A stretch of 64,000 nucleotides of DNA, from assembly GCA_024958655.1 (NCBI GenBank), contig JANWUR010000002.1, positions 62,001 to 126,000 on the forward strand, written 5' to 3'. Source of the stretch: Cyanobium sp. FGCU6 (GTDB taxonomy: Bacteria > Cyanobacteriota > Cyanobacteriia > PCC-6307 > Cyanobiaceae). The position numbers and the translations under genes are program-made. The stretch's first letter is position 1; every line of letters begins with the position of its first letter. The notes under the pieces were generated by a model, which was given only the letters and a program-made list of their open reading frames with translations, was not told the origin of the DNA and did not search any database. Below, one piece after another: positions 19,027 through 30,682 of this stretch.

Positions 19027-19106
19027 ACGAAGCCCTGCCGCTTCCGCGCACCCCATCCCACCCTTCACCCACCTTCTTCCTCCTGTTCCTGTTCACTTTC
19101 ATTCCC

Positions 19107-20543
19107 ATGCACACCCACTCTCTGTCCCGTTCCTTCATTGGTCGCCTCGGTTCAGCGTCCCTGGCCTCGCTGCTGCTCCTGGGAGGGCTCACGGGCTGCG
19201 GCAGCCAGAAGCAGGCCGGCGACAGCACCACGGGCAGCACCCCAACCGCCGCCGCCCCGGCCGGCGGCAGCAATCTGGATGTCAACCTCAAGGAGCAGTT
19301 CTTCCCGCTCCAGAGCTACCGCGTCGGACCGTACGCCGCTGGGGGCACAGGCTTCTTCGGCGGCTTCATCGACTATCTCAACCTGATCAACATCCGCGAT
19401 GGCGGCGTGAACGGCGTCAAGCTCACCTGGGATGAAGGCGAAACCCAGTACGAAGTGGAGAAGGGAATCGAAGTCTATGAGCGGCTCAAGGATCGGCCGA
19501 ACATCGCCGCCTGGAACCCCCTGTCGGTGGGTATTGCCTACGCGATGATCGACAAGGTCACCCAACGGCGCACCCCCCTGATCACGATCAACCACGGCCG
19601 TACGGACTCCACCGATGGCCGGGTTTTCCCCTATGTTTTCCCGTTGCTTCTGAACCCCTACAGCGAGACTTCTGGTATCATCAACTATCTGGGCACCCGC
19701 GAAGGCGGTCAGGACAAGCTCAAGGGCAAATCGATCGTGGTGCTCTACCACGGCTCTCCCTATGGCAAGGAAACGATTCCCATCTACGAGCTGCTGGCCA
19801 AGAAGTACGGCTTCAAGGTGCAGCAGATCGAAGTGCCCCACCCTGGCAATGAGCAGCAGGCCCAGTGGCTGACGATCAAGCGCATCAACCCCGACTACGT
19901 GGTGCTGCGCGGCTGGGGCGTGATGAACCCGGTCGCCCTGCGCACCGCCCAGAAGGTGGGCTTCAAGGCGGATCGCATCATCGGCAACGTCTGGTCGAAC
20001 TCCGAGGAAGACGTGCGCCCGGCCGGTGAGGCCGCCAAGGGCTACATCGCCATCACCACCCAGGCCTCGGGCAAGCAGTATCCCGTACTCCAGGAGATCA
20101 TCAAGACGGTGTATGACAAGGGCAAGGGCAACCTGGCCGATAAGAACCGCATTGGCAGCGTGTACCACAACCTTGGCATCGTCAATGGCATCCTCAATGT
20201 GGAGGCGGTGAGGATCGCCCAGGAGAAGTTCGGCAAGCGGCCGCTGAGTGGCGATGAAGTGCGCTGGGGATTTGAGCATCTGCAGCTTGATCCGGCGCGC
20301 GTGGAGAAGCTTGGGGCCAAGGATCTGTTCCATTCCATCAACGTCACCTGGAAGAACCATGAGGGGGATGGCCGCGTCACCTTCCAGCAGTGGGACGGCA
20401 ACAAGTGGAACGTGATATCGAAGTGGATTGCGCCCGACTGGGCACTGCTGCGCCCGATCATCGAGGCCTCCGCCAAGAAGTTCGCCCAGGAGAACAACAT
20501 CCAGCTCCGCACGGAAGCCGATGTTGACAAGGTCGTGAAATGA
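19107..20543 (+). CDS. Liv-type ABC transporter substrate-binding lipoprotein
   Basis: 478 residues from the ATG at 19107; the longer frame upstream overlaps the LivM-like gene and lacks a signal sequence. The signal peptide ends in a lipobox (LTGC, Cys31), so it should be a lipoprotein. The mature protein is a type I periplasmic binding protein of the LivJ/AmiC/urea-amide group, longer than LivK (about 370). Family-like stretches are FFGGFIDYLNLIN, PLITINHGRTDST and VVLYHGSPYGKETIP. The ligand cannot be deduced; the neighbours suggest an organosulfur compound. The gene overlaps the next ATPase gene by four bases. Confidence 0.82.
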   Translation: MHTHSLSRSFIGRLGSASLASLLLLGGLTGCGSQKQAGDSTTGSTPTAAAPAGGSNLDVNLKEQFFPLQSYRVGPYAAGGTGFFGGFIDYLNLINIRDGGVNGVKLTWDEGETQYEVEKGIEVYERLKDRPNIAAWNPLSVGIAYAMIDKVTQRRTPLITINHGRTDSTDGRVFPYVFPLLLNPYSETSGIINYLGTREGGQDKLKGKSIVVLYHGSPYGKETIPIYELLAKKYGFKVQQIEVPHPGNEQQAQWLTIKRINPDYVVLRGWGVMNPVALRTAQKVGFKADRIIGNVWSNSEEDVRPAGEAAKGYIAITTQASGKQYPVLQEIIKTVYDKGKGNLADKNRIGSVYHNLGIVNGILNVEAVRIAQEKFGKRPLSGDEVRWGFEHLQLDPARVEKLGAKDLFHSINVTWKNHEGDGRVTFQQWDGNKWNVISKWIAPDWALLRPIIEASAKKFAQENNIQLRTEADVDKVVK

Positions 20544-21403
20544 CGATCTACGCAGCAAATAAACCGCAGCTGCCGGCAGCGATCACCTCCGGGCAAGCCC
20601 TCCTGGAGGTGCACGACATCGCCGTCGTCTACGACGACGCCATGCAGGCGATCAGCGATGTGAGCCTGCGCGTGCCCGCCGGCACGATCACCTCCCTGGT
20701 GGGCGCCAACGGCGCCGGTAAGACCACCACGCTGCGGGCGATCTCCAACCTGCTGATCGCGCTGAGGGGCAGGGTCACGGCCGGCCGGATCTGCTTCGAC
20801 GGCCAGGACGTGGCCCGCCTGAGGCCTTCCCAGCTGGTGCGGCAGGGGCTGGTGCAGGTGCTGGAGGGACGGCACTGCTTCCCCCACCTCACGGTGGAGG
20901 AAAACCTGCTCACCGGTGCCACCGCCCGAGGCTCCACGCCCCGGGAGAGCCGGGAGGATCTCCAGCGTGTCTACAGGATCTTCCCCCGCCTGCGGGAACG
21001 TCGGAGTTCGCGCTCGGGTCTCACCTCCGGTGGTGAGCAGCAGATGGTGGCCATCGGCCGGGCCCTGATGACCCGCCCCCGCCTGCTGATCCTCGACGAA
21101 CCATCCATGGGGCTGGCGCCGCTGGTGGTGCGCGACATCTTCGAAGTGCTGCGTGCATTGAACGCCAAGGAAGGGCTGTCGATCCTGATCGCCGAGCAGA
21201 ACTCCACCCTGGCCCTTCGCTACGCCGATCACATCGTTGTGGTGGAGAACGGACGTGATGTTCTAGCCGGAAGCGCCAAGGATATCCGGGAGAACCACAA
21301 TCTCGAGAGGTTCTATCTCGGCGAAGCCGCCCTCACCCTGGCTGATCCGGACACCAAGATCGACCCATCCGGGAGTGCGGGCATCAGCACTCATGGCGAG
21401 TGA
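20540..21403 (+). CDS. Liv-type ABC transporter ATP-binding protein (LivF-like)
   Basis: 287 residues, start overlapping the binding-protein stop (ATGA). Walker A is GANGAGKTT, the signature is LTSGGEQQMV, Walker B is LLILDEPSMGLAPL, and AEQNS is the H-loop region found in LivF proteins. It completes the importer with the order G-H-M-K-F. That order differs from the A-B-C-D-E order usual for cyanobacterial urea (Urt) transporters, arguing against a urea role. Confidence 0.88.
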   Translation: MTIYAANKPQLPAAITSGQALLEVHDIAVVYDDAMQAISDVSLRVPAGTITSLVGANGAGKTTTLRAISNLLIALRGRVTAGRICFDGQDVARLRPSQLVRQGLVQVLEGRHCFPHLTVEENLLTGATARGSTPRESREDLQRVYRIFPRLRERRSSRSGLTSGGEQQMVAIGRALMTRPRLLILDEPSMGLAPLVVRDIFEVLRALNAKEGLSILIAEQNSTLALRYADHIVVVENGRDVLAGSAKDIRENHNLERFYLGEAALTLADPDTKIDPSGSAGISTHGE

Positions 21404-21557
21404 GATCGGCCACAAAGAGTTCTTCTTCAGTGGCATCGATCACGCTGTTTTACTGACACCCAGCCGCGTGGTCTGCGGCACAACCCATCATTTTCCACAC
21501 TCATACGTTGGTTCGGTTGCCCCCAGCAGTCAACGCCCACCTCCTCTCCCCAGCACG

Positions 21558-22787
21558 ATGACACTCACTCCCCAACGCGAGATTCCCAGCATCCCCAGAC
21601 CCGAGCAGCCGGCCCACATCATCCAGAGCGATGAGGAGGCCATCGCCATCGCCGAACGGCTGGCCGCCGACTTCTCCCGCGAGGCGGCCGAAAGAGACAG
21701 GGTGAAACGCCGGCCGATCCAGGAACTCGAGGCGTTCTCCCAGAGCGGCCTGTGGTCGATCAACGTACCGAAGCGCTTCGGAGGTCCCGAGGTGTCCTAT
21801 GCCACGCTCTCGAAGGTGATTGAGATCATCTCGGCGGCCGATCCGAGCCTCGGACAGATCCCCCAGAACCACCTGGGCGTGGTGGCGGCCATCCGCACCG
21901 TTTCCGAGGAAGATCAGCAGCGCCTGCTGTTCGGCGAGGTCCTGAGCGGCATCCGCTTCGGCAATGCCTTCTCGGAATACGGCTCCCGCATCGCGGCGGA
22001 GTTCGAGACCCACTTCGTCGACGACGGCGACAGTGTCATCGTCAATGGCCGCAAGTTCTATTCCACCGGCGCCCTTTTCGCCCATCTGATCCCGATCGTG
22101 GCCCTGGATGATCAGGGTCGCGCGTGGTATGCGATCGCCGACCGCAATGCTGCCGGCCTGACGATCATCGACGACTGGTCGAGCTTCGGCCAGCGCACCA
22201 CCTTCAGCGGCACGGTGGAGCTGGTGAACGTGCGCGTGCCCAAGACGCACCTGGTGCCGGGCTACAAGGGCTACGACCACCCCACCGCCGACGGCGCCAT
22301 CTTCCAGATCATCCAGGTGGCCGTGGATACGGGGATCGCCAGGGGAGCGATCGAGGAAGCGATCCGCTTCGTGCGCGGCAGCAGCCGTCCCTGGGTGGAC
22401 AGCGGCGTAGCCCACGCCTGGGAAGACCCCTATACCATTCAGATCATCGGTGATCTGGCGATCCGGCTGAGGGCCGCCCAGGCGCTGCTGGAGAAGGCAG
22501 GACTGGCAATCGACCGGGCGGTGGCCGAACCATCCGAGGCCAGTGTGGTCGAGGCTCAGCTCGCCGTGGCCGCCGCCAAGGTGCTGAGCACGGAGGTGGC
22601 GATCGATGCCACCAACCGGCTGTTCGAAGTGGGAGGCACCCGCTCCACGCTCGAGAGCCACCAACTCGACCGGCACTGGCGCAACGCCCGCGTCCACACC
22701 CTGCACGATCCCGTGCGCTGGAAGTACGCGATCGTGGGCAACCACGCGCTCAACGGGGTCAACCCTCCCCTGCACGCCTGGAGCTGA
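21558..22787 (+). CDS. sfnB: SfnB-family sulfur acquisition oxidoreductase
   Basis: 409 residues from the ATG at 21558; the frame extends upstream without family resemblance. Acyl-CoA dehydrogenase fold, with C-terminal block TLHDPVRWKYAIVGNHALNG as in SfnB proteins, which lie in dimethyl sulfone and other sulfur-starvation operons. N-terminal PAHIIQSDEEAIAIAERLA is also family-typical. The precise reaction of SfnB is not established as far as I know; a flavin-dependent oxidation of an organosulfur compound is assumed. A 154-base gap separates it from the LivF-like gene and may hold its own promoter. It closes the sulfur cluster. Confidence 0.9.
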   Translation: MTLTPQREIPSIPRPEQPAHIIQSDEEAIAIAERLAADFSREAAERDRVKRRPIQELEAFSQSGLWSINVPKRFGGPEVSYATLSKVIEIISAADPSLGQIPQNHLGVVAAIRTVSEEDQQRLLFGEVLSGIRFGNAFSEYGSRIAAEFETHFVDDGDSVIVNGRKFYSTGALFAHLIPIVALDDQGRAWYAIADRNAAGLTIIDDWSSFGQRTTFSGTVELVNVRVPKTHLVPGYKGYDHPTADGAIFQIIQVAVDTGIARGAIEEAIRFVRGSSRPWVDSGVAHAWEDPYTIQIIGDLAIRLRAAQALLEKAGLAIDRAVAEPSEASVVEAQLAVAAAKVLSTEVAIDATNRLFEVGGTRSTLESHQLDRHWRNARVHTLHDPVRWKYAIVGNHALNGVNPPLHAWS

Positions 22788-22901
22788 CGGCCGAACGGGC
22801 CGCGCCCCCACTCGAGGCACGGCCCACGACAAGGACTAACTCATACTCATTCCGACTTGGTGTAGCCTCCCTGGCAGTGACGCCCGCGGGGCGACCCCAC
22901 C

Positions 22902-23615
22902 ATGGACCTCTCCAAGCCAGGAACCCACGCCAATCTCGAGGCCGCCTTCGGTGGCGAGAGCATGGCCAACCGCAAATACCTCTTCTTCGCCGACGTGGCT
23001 AAGCAGCTCGGCAACGCCGAGCTGGCGAAGCTGTTCCGCGACACCGCCGCCCAGGAGACCGAGCACGCCTTCGCCCACTTCCGCCTGCTGCACCCGGAGC
23101 TGGTGATCGCCGATGCCGCCGCCCTCTCCGACGAGGAGAAAGAGGCGGTGCTGGCCCGCTGCCTGGAGCTGGCGATCGAAGGTGAAACCTACGAGTACAC
23201 CACCATGTACCCGGAGTTCGCCGCCCAGGCCCGGACTGACCGCGACAGCGAAGCGGTGGCCGAGTTTGAGGAACAGATCGATGAATCAAAGGATCACGCC
23301 GCCATCTTCCGCAAGGCCGCCGGCAATTTCGGCCTGCTGGCGCCGGTGGAGCAGCACCACGCCCAGCGCTACGGCGTGGCCCTGGAGGCCCTGCAGGGCA
23401 ATGGCAAGGCAGGCGAAGCAGCCACGCCGGTGCCCGGCAAGTGGATCTGCAAGGTGTGTTCGATGATCTACGACCCGGCCGTCGGCGACCCGGACTCCGG
23501 CATCGCCGCCGGCACGCCGTTCGAGGCGATTCCCTACGACTGGGAGTGCCCGCTGTGCGGGGCGAGGAAAGCCAGCTTCGTGCCCTACCGCGAGCCCGAA
23601 CTGCTGGCCGCCTGA
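22902..23615 (+). CDS. Rubrerythrin
   Basis: 237 residues. The N-terminal ferritin-like di-iron domain (about 1-150) shows [32 protein letters not shown] and [14 protein letters not shown]. The C-terminal rubredoxin-like domain has the paired CKVC and CPLC iron ligands (about 180-225). Rubrerythrins reduce hydrogen peroxide in the cytoplasm. No recognisable PerR or Fur box was found in the 114-base upstream gap. It is a single gene, not an obvious part of the sulfur cluster, though flavin oxygenases do produce peroxide. Confidence 0.93.
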   Translation: MDLSKPGTHANLEAAFGGESMANRKYLFFADVAKQLGNAELAKLFRDTAAQETEHAFAHFRLLHPELVIADAAALSDEEKEAVLARCLELAIEGETYEYTTMYPEFAAQARTDRDSEAVAEFEEQIDESKDHAAIFRKAAGNFGLLAPVEQHHAQRYGVALEALQGNGKAGEAATPVPGKWICKVCSMIYDPAVGDPDSGIAAGTPFEAIPYDWECPLCGARKASFVPYREPELLAA

Positions 23616-23630
23616 ATCACACCGGCGGCA

Positions 23631-23837
23631 TCAGGCCGCCTGGGGCGGGGTGGGGTGTGACCCCCCACCCGCCTGGAAGGGCAGCACGAGGGTGGCCCAG
23701 TGATCGGGACGCTCGGGGCGGCTGCGGCGGGCCCGACGCACGCCGAAGGGCACCCGCACCACGTTGGTGCCTTCCTCCCGGAAGCTGCCCCCGGCGCTGC
23801 CGCCGCTGCCGCCACCACTGATGCCGTTGCCGTTCAT
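23631..23837 (-). CDS. Small hypothetical protein, Gly-rich N-terminus
   Basis: 68 residues from the ATG at 23837, preceded by a GGGGA ribosome-binding site. A Gly/Ser-rich start (about 1-20) is followed by a basic segment (VVRVPFGVRRARRSRPERP) and a hydrophobic WATLVLPFQAG stretch. It could be a lineage-specific small protein between rubrerythrin and gcvP. I recognise no family, and low complexity leaves doubt that it is translated. Confidence 0.4.
   Translation of the reverse strand: MNGNGISGGGSGGSAGGSFREEGTNVVRVPFGVRRARRSRPERPDHWATLVLPFQAGGGSHPTPPQAA
23648..23670. terminator. GC hairpin after rubrerythrin
   Basis: GGGTGGGG (23648-23655) can pair with CCCCACCC (23663-23670). It lies 33 bases after the rubrerythrin stop, inside the end of the leftward small ORF. 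There is no T-run, so it is only a candidate stop. Confidence 0.35.
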
Positions 23838-23935
23838 GGTCCCCACGATCTGAAAGGCGAGTAGTGCCGTCGCCAGCGGCGACAAGCACGGCAATGATGG
23901 TGCACCTGAGCAGAAGTCGGTAGTGTCGGCACCAC

Positions 23936-26896
<2,961 letters not shown>

Positions 26897-26924
26897 GGGC
26901 GAAGCTTCGTAATGGCGTGGGATC

Positions 26925-27314
26925 CTAGGCGGATCCAACCCGGCTGCGGTAGGTGGCGGCGTCCATCAGCGCTTCGATCCGCTCGGGCGCGGCGGGGCGC
27001 ACCACCAGCAGCCAGCCTTCGCCATAGGGGTCGTTCTGCAATTCCTCGGGGCTGGCGAGCACCGCCTCGTTGCGGGCCTCCACCGTGCCGCCGATCGGCG
27101 CCAGCAGATCCTCCACGGCCTTCACCGATTCCACGCTGCCGAAGCTGCTTCCCTCCTGGAGGGCCGCTCCCACCTCGGGCAGCTCCACGAACACGATGTC
27201 GCCGAGCTGGTCGATGGCGAAGGCGCTGAGGCCGATGCGCACGAGGCCATCTTCGGGGCGCACGTATTCATGGCTGTCGGCGTAGCGGCAGTCGTCGGGG
27301 AAGGAGAGCGCCAT
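26925..27314 (-). CDS. gcvH: Glycine cleavage system H protein
   Basis: 129 residues. The lipoyl lysine is K65 in [12 protein letters not shown], and the [19 protein letters not shown] start is canonical. It carries the aminomethyl intermediate between GcvP and GcvT. It is translated just upstream of gcvP and 50 bases downstream of the PLP-lyase-like gene, so the three are probably one leftward transcript. No glycine riboswitch is evident in the short gap. Confidence 0.96.
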   Translation of the reverse strand: MALSFPDDCRYADSHEYVRPEDGLVRIGLSAFAIDQLGDIVFVELPEVGAALQEGSSFGSVESVKAVEDLLAPIGGTVEARNEAVLASPEELQNDPYGEGWLLVVRPAAPERIEALMDAATYRSRVGSA

Positions 27315-27364
27315 GGCCGGGGCGGAACGGGACGGAGAGGCGCGCCCAGTCTGCCCGGCGCCGC

Positions 27365-28648
27365 TCAGGCCGGCAGCAGCTCGGCCGCCGCCAGGGCCGC
27401 CACGGCGTTCTCGAGGGCGAGGGCGCTGTGGGCGTGGTGGGTTCCTCCCTGGACGTAGAGCACGAAGGGCTCGCGCAGGGGGCCGTCGGCGGAGAACTCG
27501 CTGGTGCTGCCGTCGATGAAGGTGCCGCCCGCCATCACCAGCTCGCTGGCATAGCCGGGCATGGGCGCCGGTACCGGATCGAGGTAGGAGCCCACGGGCG
27601 AGGTGGCCTGGAAGGCGCGGCAGACGGCCTTGATCCGCTCGGGCGAGCCCAGCCGCACCGCCTGGATCACGTCGCTGCGACGGGCGCCGGCCAGGGGCTG
27701 CACGGCAAAGCCCAGGCCTGCGAACACGGAGGCGGCGAGGTCGGCGCCGATCAGGGCCTCGGCCACCATCTGGGGCGCCAGAAACAGGCCCTGGAACAGC
27801 AGGCGGTGCAGATCGAAGCCGGTGCCGCCCTCGCTGCCGATGCCGGGGGCGGTGAGCCGGCAGCAGGCCTGCTCCACCAGCTCGCGGCGTCCGGCCACGT
27901 AGCCGCCGCTGGGGGCGATGGTGCCGCCCAGGTTCTTGATCAGGGAGCCGGCGATCAGGTCGGCGCCCACGGCGGTGGGCTCCTGCTCCTGCACCAGCTC
28001 GCCGTAGCAGTTGTCGACGAACACCAGCGTGCCCGGCCGCAGGGCCTTCACCCGCTCGGCGAGCCGGCCGATGGTGGCCACGTCAAGCGAGGGACGCCAG
28101 CTGTAGCCGCAGCTGCGCTGGATCAACACCATCCGGGTCGGCACCGCGAGGGCGTCCGCCAGCCGCTGCTCGTCGACGCTGCCATCGGCGAGCAGGGGGA
28201 GTTCGTCGTAGGTGATGCCGAACTCAGCCAGGGAGCCCTGGCCGTGGCCGCGCAGGCCGATCACCTCCTCGAGGGTGTCGTAGGGGCGGCCGGTGAGCGA
28301 GAGCAGCCGGTCGCCGGGGCGGAGCACGCCGAACAGGGCGGCGGCAATGGCATGGGTGCCGCTCACGAACTGCAGGCGCACGGCGGCGGCCTCGGCCTCC
28401 AGCACCCGGGCGAAGACGCGATCGAGGGTGTCGCGGCCCAGGTCGCCATGGCCGTAGCCGCTCACGGAGGCGAAGTGGTGAACCCCCACGCGCTCGGCGG
28501 CGAAGGCCTCGAGCACGCGCCGCAGCCGGGGCGCCACCGCGGCGGTGCGGGCAGCGGCCAGCGGAGCCAGAGCGCTGAGGGCGGCGGCCAGGCGCTCGCG
28601 GGCGAACGCGGCGGCGCTGGGGGCGGCGGCGGCAGGAGAGGGGGTCAT
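27365..28648 (-). CDS. PLP-dependent C-S lyase-like protein (methionine gamma-lyase/'aluminium resistance' family)
   Basis: 427 residues from the ATG at 28648; the open frame further upstream is not family-like. It belongs to the Cys/Met-metabolism fold type I group formerly called aluminium resistance proteins. Visible are FASVSGYGHGDLGRDTLDRVFA, the PLP-lysine region GSLIKNLGGTIAPSGGYVAG and the C-terminal GGTHHAHSALA segment. Members are annotated as methionine gamma-lyase or cystathionine beta-lyase-like, but activity is rarely tested. It lies upstream of gcvH-gcvP on the same strand, a possible link between sulfur amino acids and one-carbon metabolism. Confidence 0.85.
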   Translation of the reverse strand: MTPSPAAAAPSAAAFARERLAAALSALAPLAAARTAAVAPRLRRVLEAFAAERVGVHHFASVSGYGHGDLGRDTLDRVFARVLEAEAAAVRLQFVSGTHAIAAALFGVLRPGDRLLSLTGRPYDTLEEVIGLRGHGQGSLAEFGITYDELPLLADGSVDEQRLADALAVPTRMVLIQRSCGYSWRPSLDVATIGRLAERVKALRPGTLVFVDNCYGELVQEQEPTAVGADLIAGSLIKNLGGTIAPSGGYVAGRRELVEQACCRLTAPGIGSEGGTGFDLHRLLFQGLFLAPQMVAEALIGADLAASVFAGLGFAVQPLAGARRSDVIQAVRLGSPERIKAVCRAFQATSPVGSYLDPVPAPMPGYASELVMAGGTFIDGSTSEFSADGPLREPFVLYVQGGTHHAHSALALENAVAALAAAELLPA

Positions 28649-28779
28649 GAAGCGGGCCGGCGGCCGCCCCATCCTCCAGGCCGGAGCCGCCACCAGGGCT
28701 GCCGCGGGGACGCCGCAGCCCTGCCGGTAGATTCCAATTCTTCCGGCAGGCGGCCGGATCCGCCCTTGCCCGAGACAAC

Positions 28780-29736
28780 TTGACAACAGCCCCTTCCGAG
28801 CCCCTCGGGGCGGTGAACCTCCGGCTTCCGAGCCCGGAGGCCTCGGCACCGGAAGCAAGACGCCAGGCGCGGCTGCGGGCCGGCCTGGTGCTGCCGCGGG
28901 CGCCGCTGCCGCCGCGCCAGCGCCGCCGCAAGCTCGGCACCACCACCTTCATGCTCGCGCTGCACGTGGGCGCGGTGGCGGCGCTGCTGCCCTGGAACTG
29001 GAGCTGGCAGGCGGTGGCCGTGCTGGCGGTCCTGTACTGGACCACGGTGCTGGGGGTGACCCTGGGGCTGCACCGGCTGCTGGCCCACCGGGCGTTCGAG
29101 GCGCCGAAGCCGGTGGAGCGGCTGCTGGTGCTGATGGGCACCCTCGCCTGCCAGAGCGGCCCGATCGAATGGGTGGGGCTGCACCGCCATCACCACCTCC
29201 ACTCCGACCAGCCCAACGACCACCACGACGCCGGCCGGGGGCTGTGGTGGGCCCACAGCGAGTGGATGCTGCACGAGATCCCTGCCCTGGCTCATGTGGA
29301 GCGGCTCACGGGGGATCTGGAGCGCGATCCGCTCTACGGCTGGCTCGATCGCTGGTTCCTGCTGCTGCAGCTGCCCCTGGGCGCGGCGCTGTACGCGGCG
29401 GGCGAGGCCTGGAAGGTGCCGGGCGGCGGCCTGGCCCTGGTGCTGTGGGGCATCCCGTTGCGGCTGGTGCTGGTGTATCACGTCACCTGGCTGGTGAACT
29501 CGGCCACCCATGCCTTCGGCTACCGCAACTTCGACTGCCCCGACCGCTCGCGCAACTGCTGGTGGGTGGCGCTGCTGAGCTTCGGCGAGGGCTGGCACAA
29601 CAACCACCACGCCCACCCCTCCAGCGCCCGCCACGGCCTGCGCTGGTTCGAATTCGACCTCACCTGGCAGCACATCCGGCTGCTGCGGGCCCTGGGCTGG
29701 GCCAGGCGGGTGCGGCTGGCGCGCTACCCGGGCTGA
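28780..29736 (+). CDS. desC: Acyl-lipid/acyl-CoA delta-9-type fatty acid desaturase (DesC-like)
   Basis: 318 residues from a TTG start; no suitable ATG precedes the conserved region. The three histidine boxes are HRLLAHR, HRHHH and HNNHH, with hydrophobic segments between them, as in membrane di-iron delta-9 desaturases. It introduces a double bond into membrane lipid acyl chains. A paralogue sits 0.9 kb downstream, with an unknown gene between them on the other strand. The N-terminal 45 residues are Arg/Pro-rich and unconserved. It overlaps the convergent neighbour by 13 bases. Confidence 0.88.
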   Translation: MTTAPSEPLGAVNLRLPSPEASAPEARRQARLRAGLVLPRAPLPPRQRRRKLGTTTFMLALHVGAVAALLPWNWSWQAVAVLAVLYWTTVLGVTLGLHRLLAHRAFEAPKPVERLLVLMGTLACQSGPIEWVGLHRHHHLHSDQPNDHHDAGRGLWWAHSEWMLHEIPALAHVERLTGDLERDPLYGWLDRWFLLLQLPLGAALYAAGEAWKVPGGGLALVLWGIPLRLVLVYHVTWLVNSATHAFGYRNFDCPDRSRNCWWVALLSFGEGWHNNHHAHPSSARHGLRWFEFDLTWQHIRLLRALGWARRVRLARYPG

Positions 29737-30566
29737 GGCCAGCCTCCAGCGGAACCGCCACCGCCTGCGCCATCGGTGCGCTCGAGTTCCCGGCGGATCG
29801 CGGCCGCCAGGTCGCCCGACGGCCCGGTGGCCTGATCCGGATCGAGCAGGGCGGCGCGGCTGCGCAGCAGGGCGAGGAAGCGCTCGGCGCTGAGTTCCTC
29901 CTCGCCGGCGGCCCCGAGCTGGGCGAGGGTGCGGCGCAGATCGGGCAGTTCGGCATCCAATTCGGCGGCGCTGTAGTCGTGCTGGCCGGCCATCACGGCG
30001 GCGAACTGCTCCCGCCGGGCGCGGCGGCTGGGGGGATAGGCAGCCAGCAGCTGGTCGCGGCACTGGCGCCAGGGGCGGCGGGCGGTGAGCAGCAGGGCGA
30101 GGGCGGCGCTGAGGGCCGGAGCCTCGGCCTCGTCGATGCGCTGATCGAAGGCGGGCGGCGGGAGCCGCAGGCCCACGAACACCTCCAGCAGCTCACCGGG
30201 GCCGAGCACGGTCTGGGCGTCGTCGCGCACGGGCAGGGCACAGGCCTGGAGAGCCTCGATCACATCGGGGTGAACGGCGAGGCGGGCGAGGGCGGGGCCG
30301 GCGGTGTCGGGATCGAGGCGACCGCTGGGGGCCTCCTGGGCCAGCCAGCGGTTGATGGAACCGAGGGCGAAGAACACTTCGGGACCCGGGGAGGCGAGCT
30401 TGCCGTTGCGCAGCATCGACAGCTGGGAGTTGTGGACGCGCCCCAGGTCGAGGGCGTCGGCGAGGCCGGGCAGCACGCGGTGGGACCAGCCGTTGCGGGA
30501 ATGCCAGACGCGGATGAGATGGGCGAAGGCGACGCGGCCCGCGGCGAGAGATTCCCGGTGGCCCAA
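29724..30566 (-). CDS. Conserved hypothetical protein with possible N-terminal DNA-binding region
   Basis: 280 residues from a TTG start that has GGAG about 11 bases upstream. The N-terminal 60 residues (HLIRVWHSRNGWSHRVLPGLADALDLGRVHNSQLSMLRNGKL) look like a helix-turn-helix of the Cro/CI type, with the LRNGKL segment in the recognition position. The rest is helical and Ala/Leu-rich with no motif I know. It lies between two desaturase genes and diverges from the second, so regulation of membrane desaturation is a reasonable guess. This is inference; the function is unknown. Confidence 0.6.
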   Translation of the reverse strand: MGHRESLAAGRVAFAHLIRVWHSRNGWSHRVLPGLADALDLGRVHNSQLSMLRNGKLASPGPEVFFALGSINRWLAQEAPSGRLDPDTAGPALARLAVHPDVIEALQACALPVRDDAQTVLGPGELLEVFVGLRLPPPAFDQRIDEAEAPALSAALALLLTARRPWRQCRDQLLAAYPPSRRARREQFAAVMAGQHDYSAAELDAELPDLRRTLAQLGAAGEEELSAERFLALLRSRAALLDPDQATGPSGDLAAAIRRELERTDGAGGGGSAGGWPQPG

Positions 30567-30608
30567 GCGATCGACTCCGTAAGCGATGAATCCGTGGCGA
30601 TCGCACTG

Positions 30609-30640
30609 CTGCGATCAGGATCCGCTGCGATCCGGATCCG
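30609..30640 (+). repeat. Two 16-bp tandem direct repeats upstream of the second desaturase
   Basis: CTGCGATCAGGATCCG (30609-30624) is followed at once by CTGCGATCCGGATCCG (30625-30640), differing at one base. A TATCAT -10-like element lies at 30647-30652, so the repeats cover the -35 region of the rightward promoter in the divergent gap. They could be a regulator's operator. Confidence 0.5.
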
Positions 30641-30682
30641 TATTGCTATCATCGTACTGCTCTGCATCGAGGTCGGTCCTTC

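Noticed and set aside
16222-21403. Urea (Urt) or branched-chain amino-acid identity for the Liv-type importer
   Set aside because: Gene order and context among sulfur genes do not fit Urt, and sequence alone does not show an amino-acid ligand, so no gene symbols were assigned.
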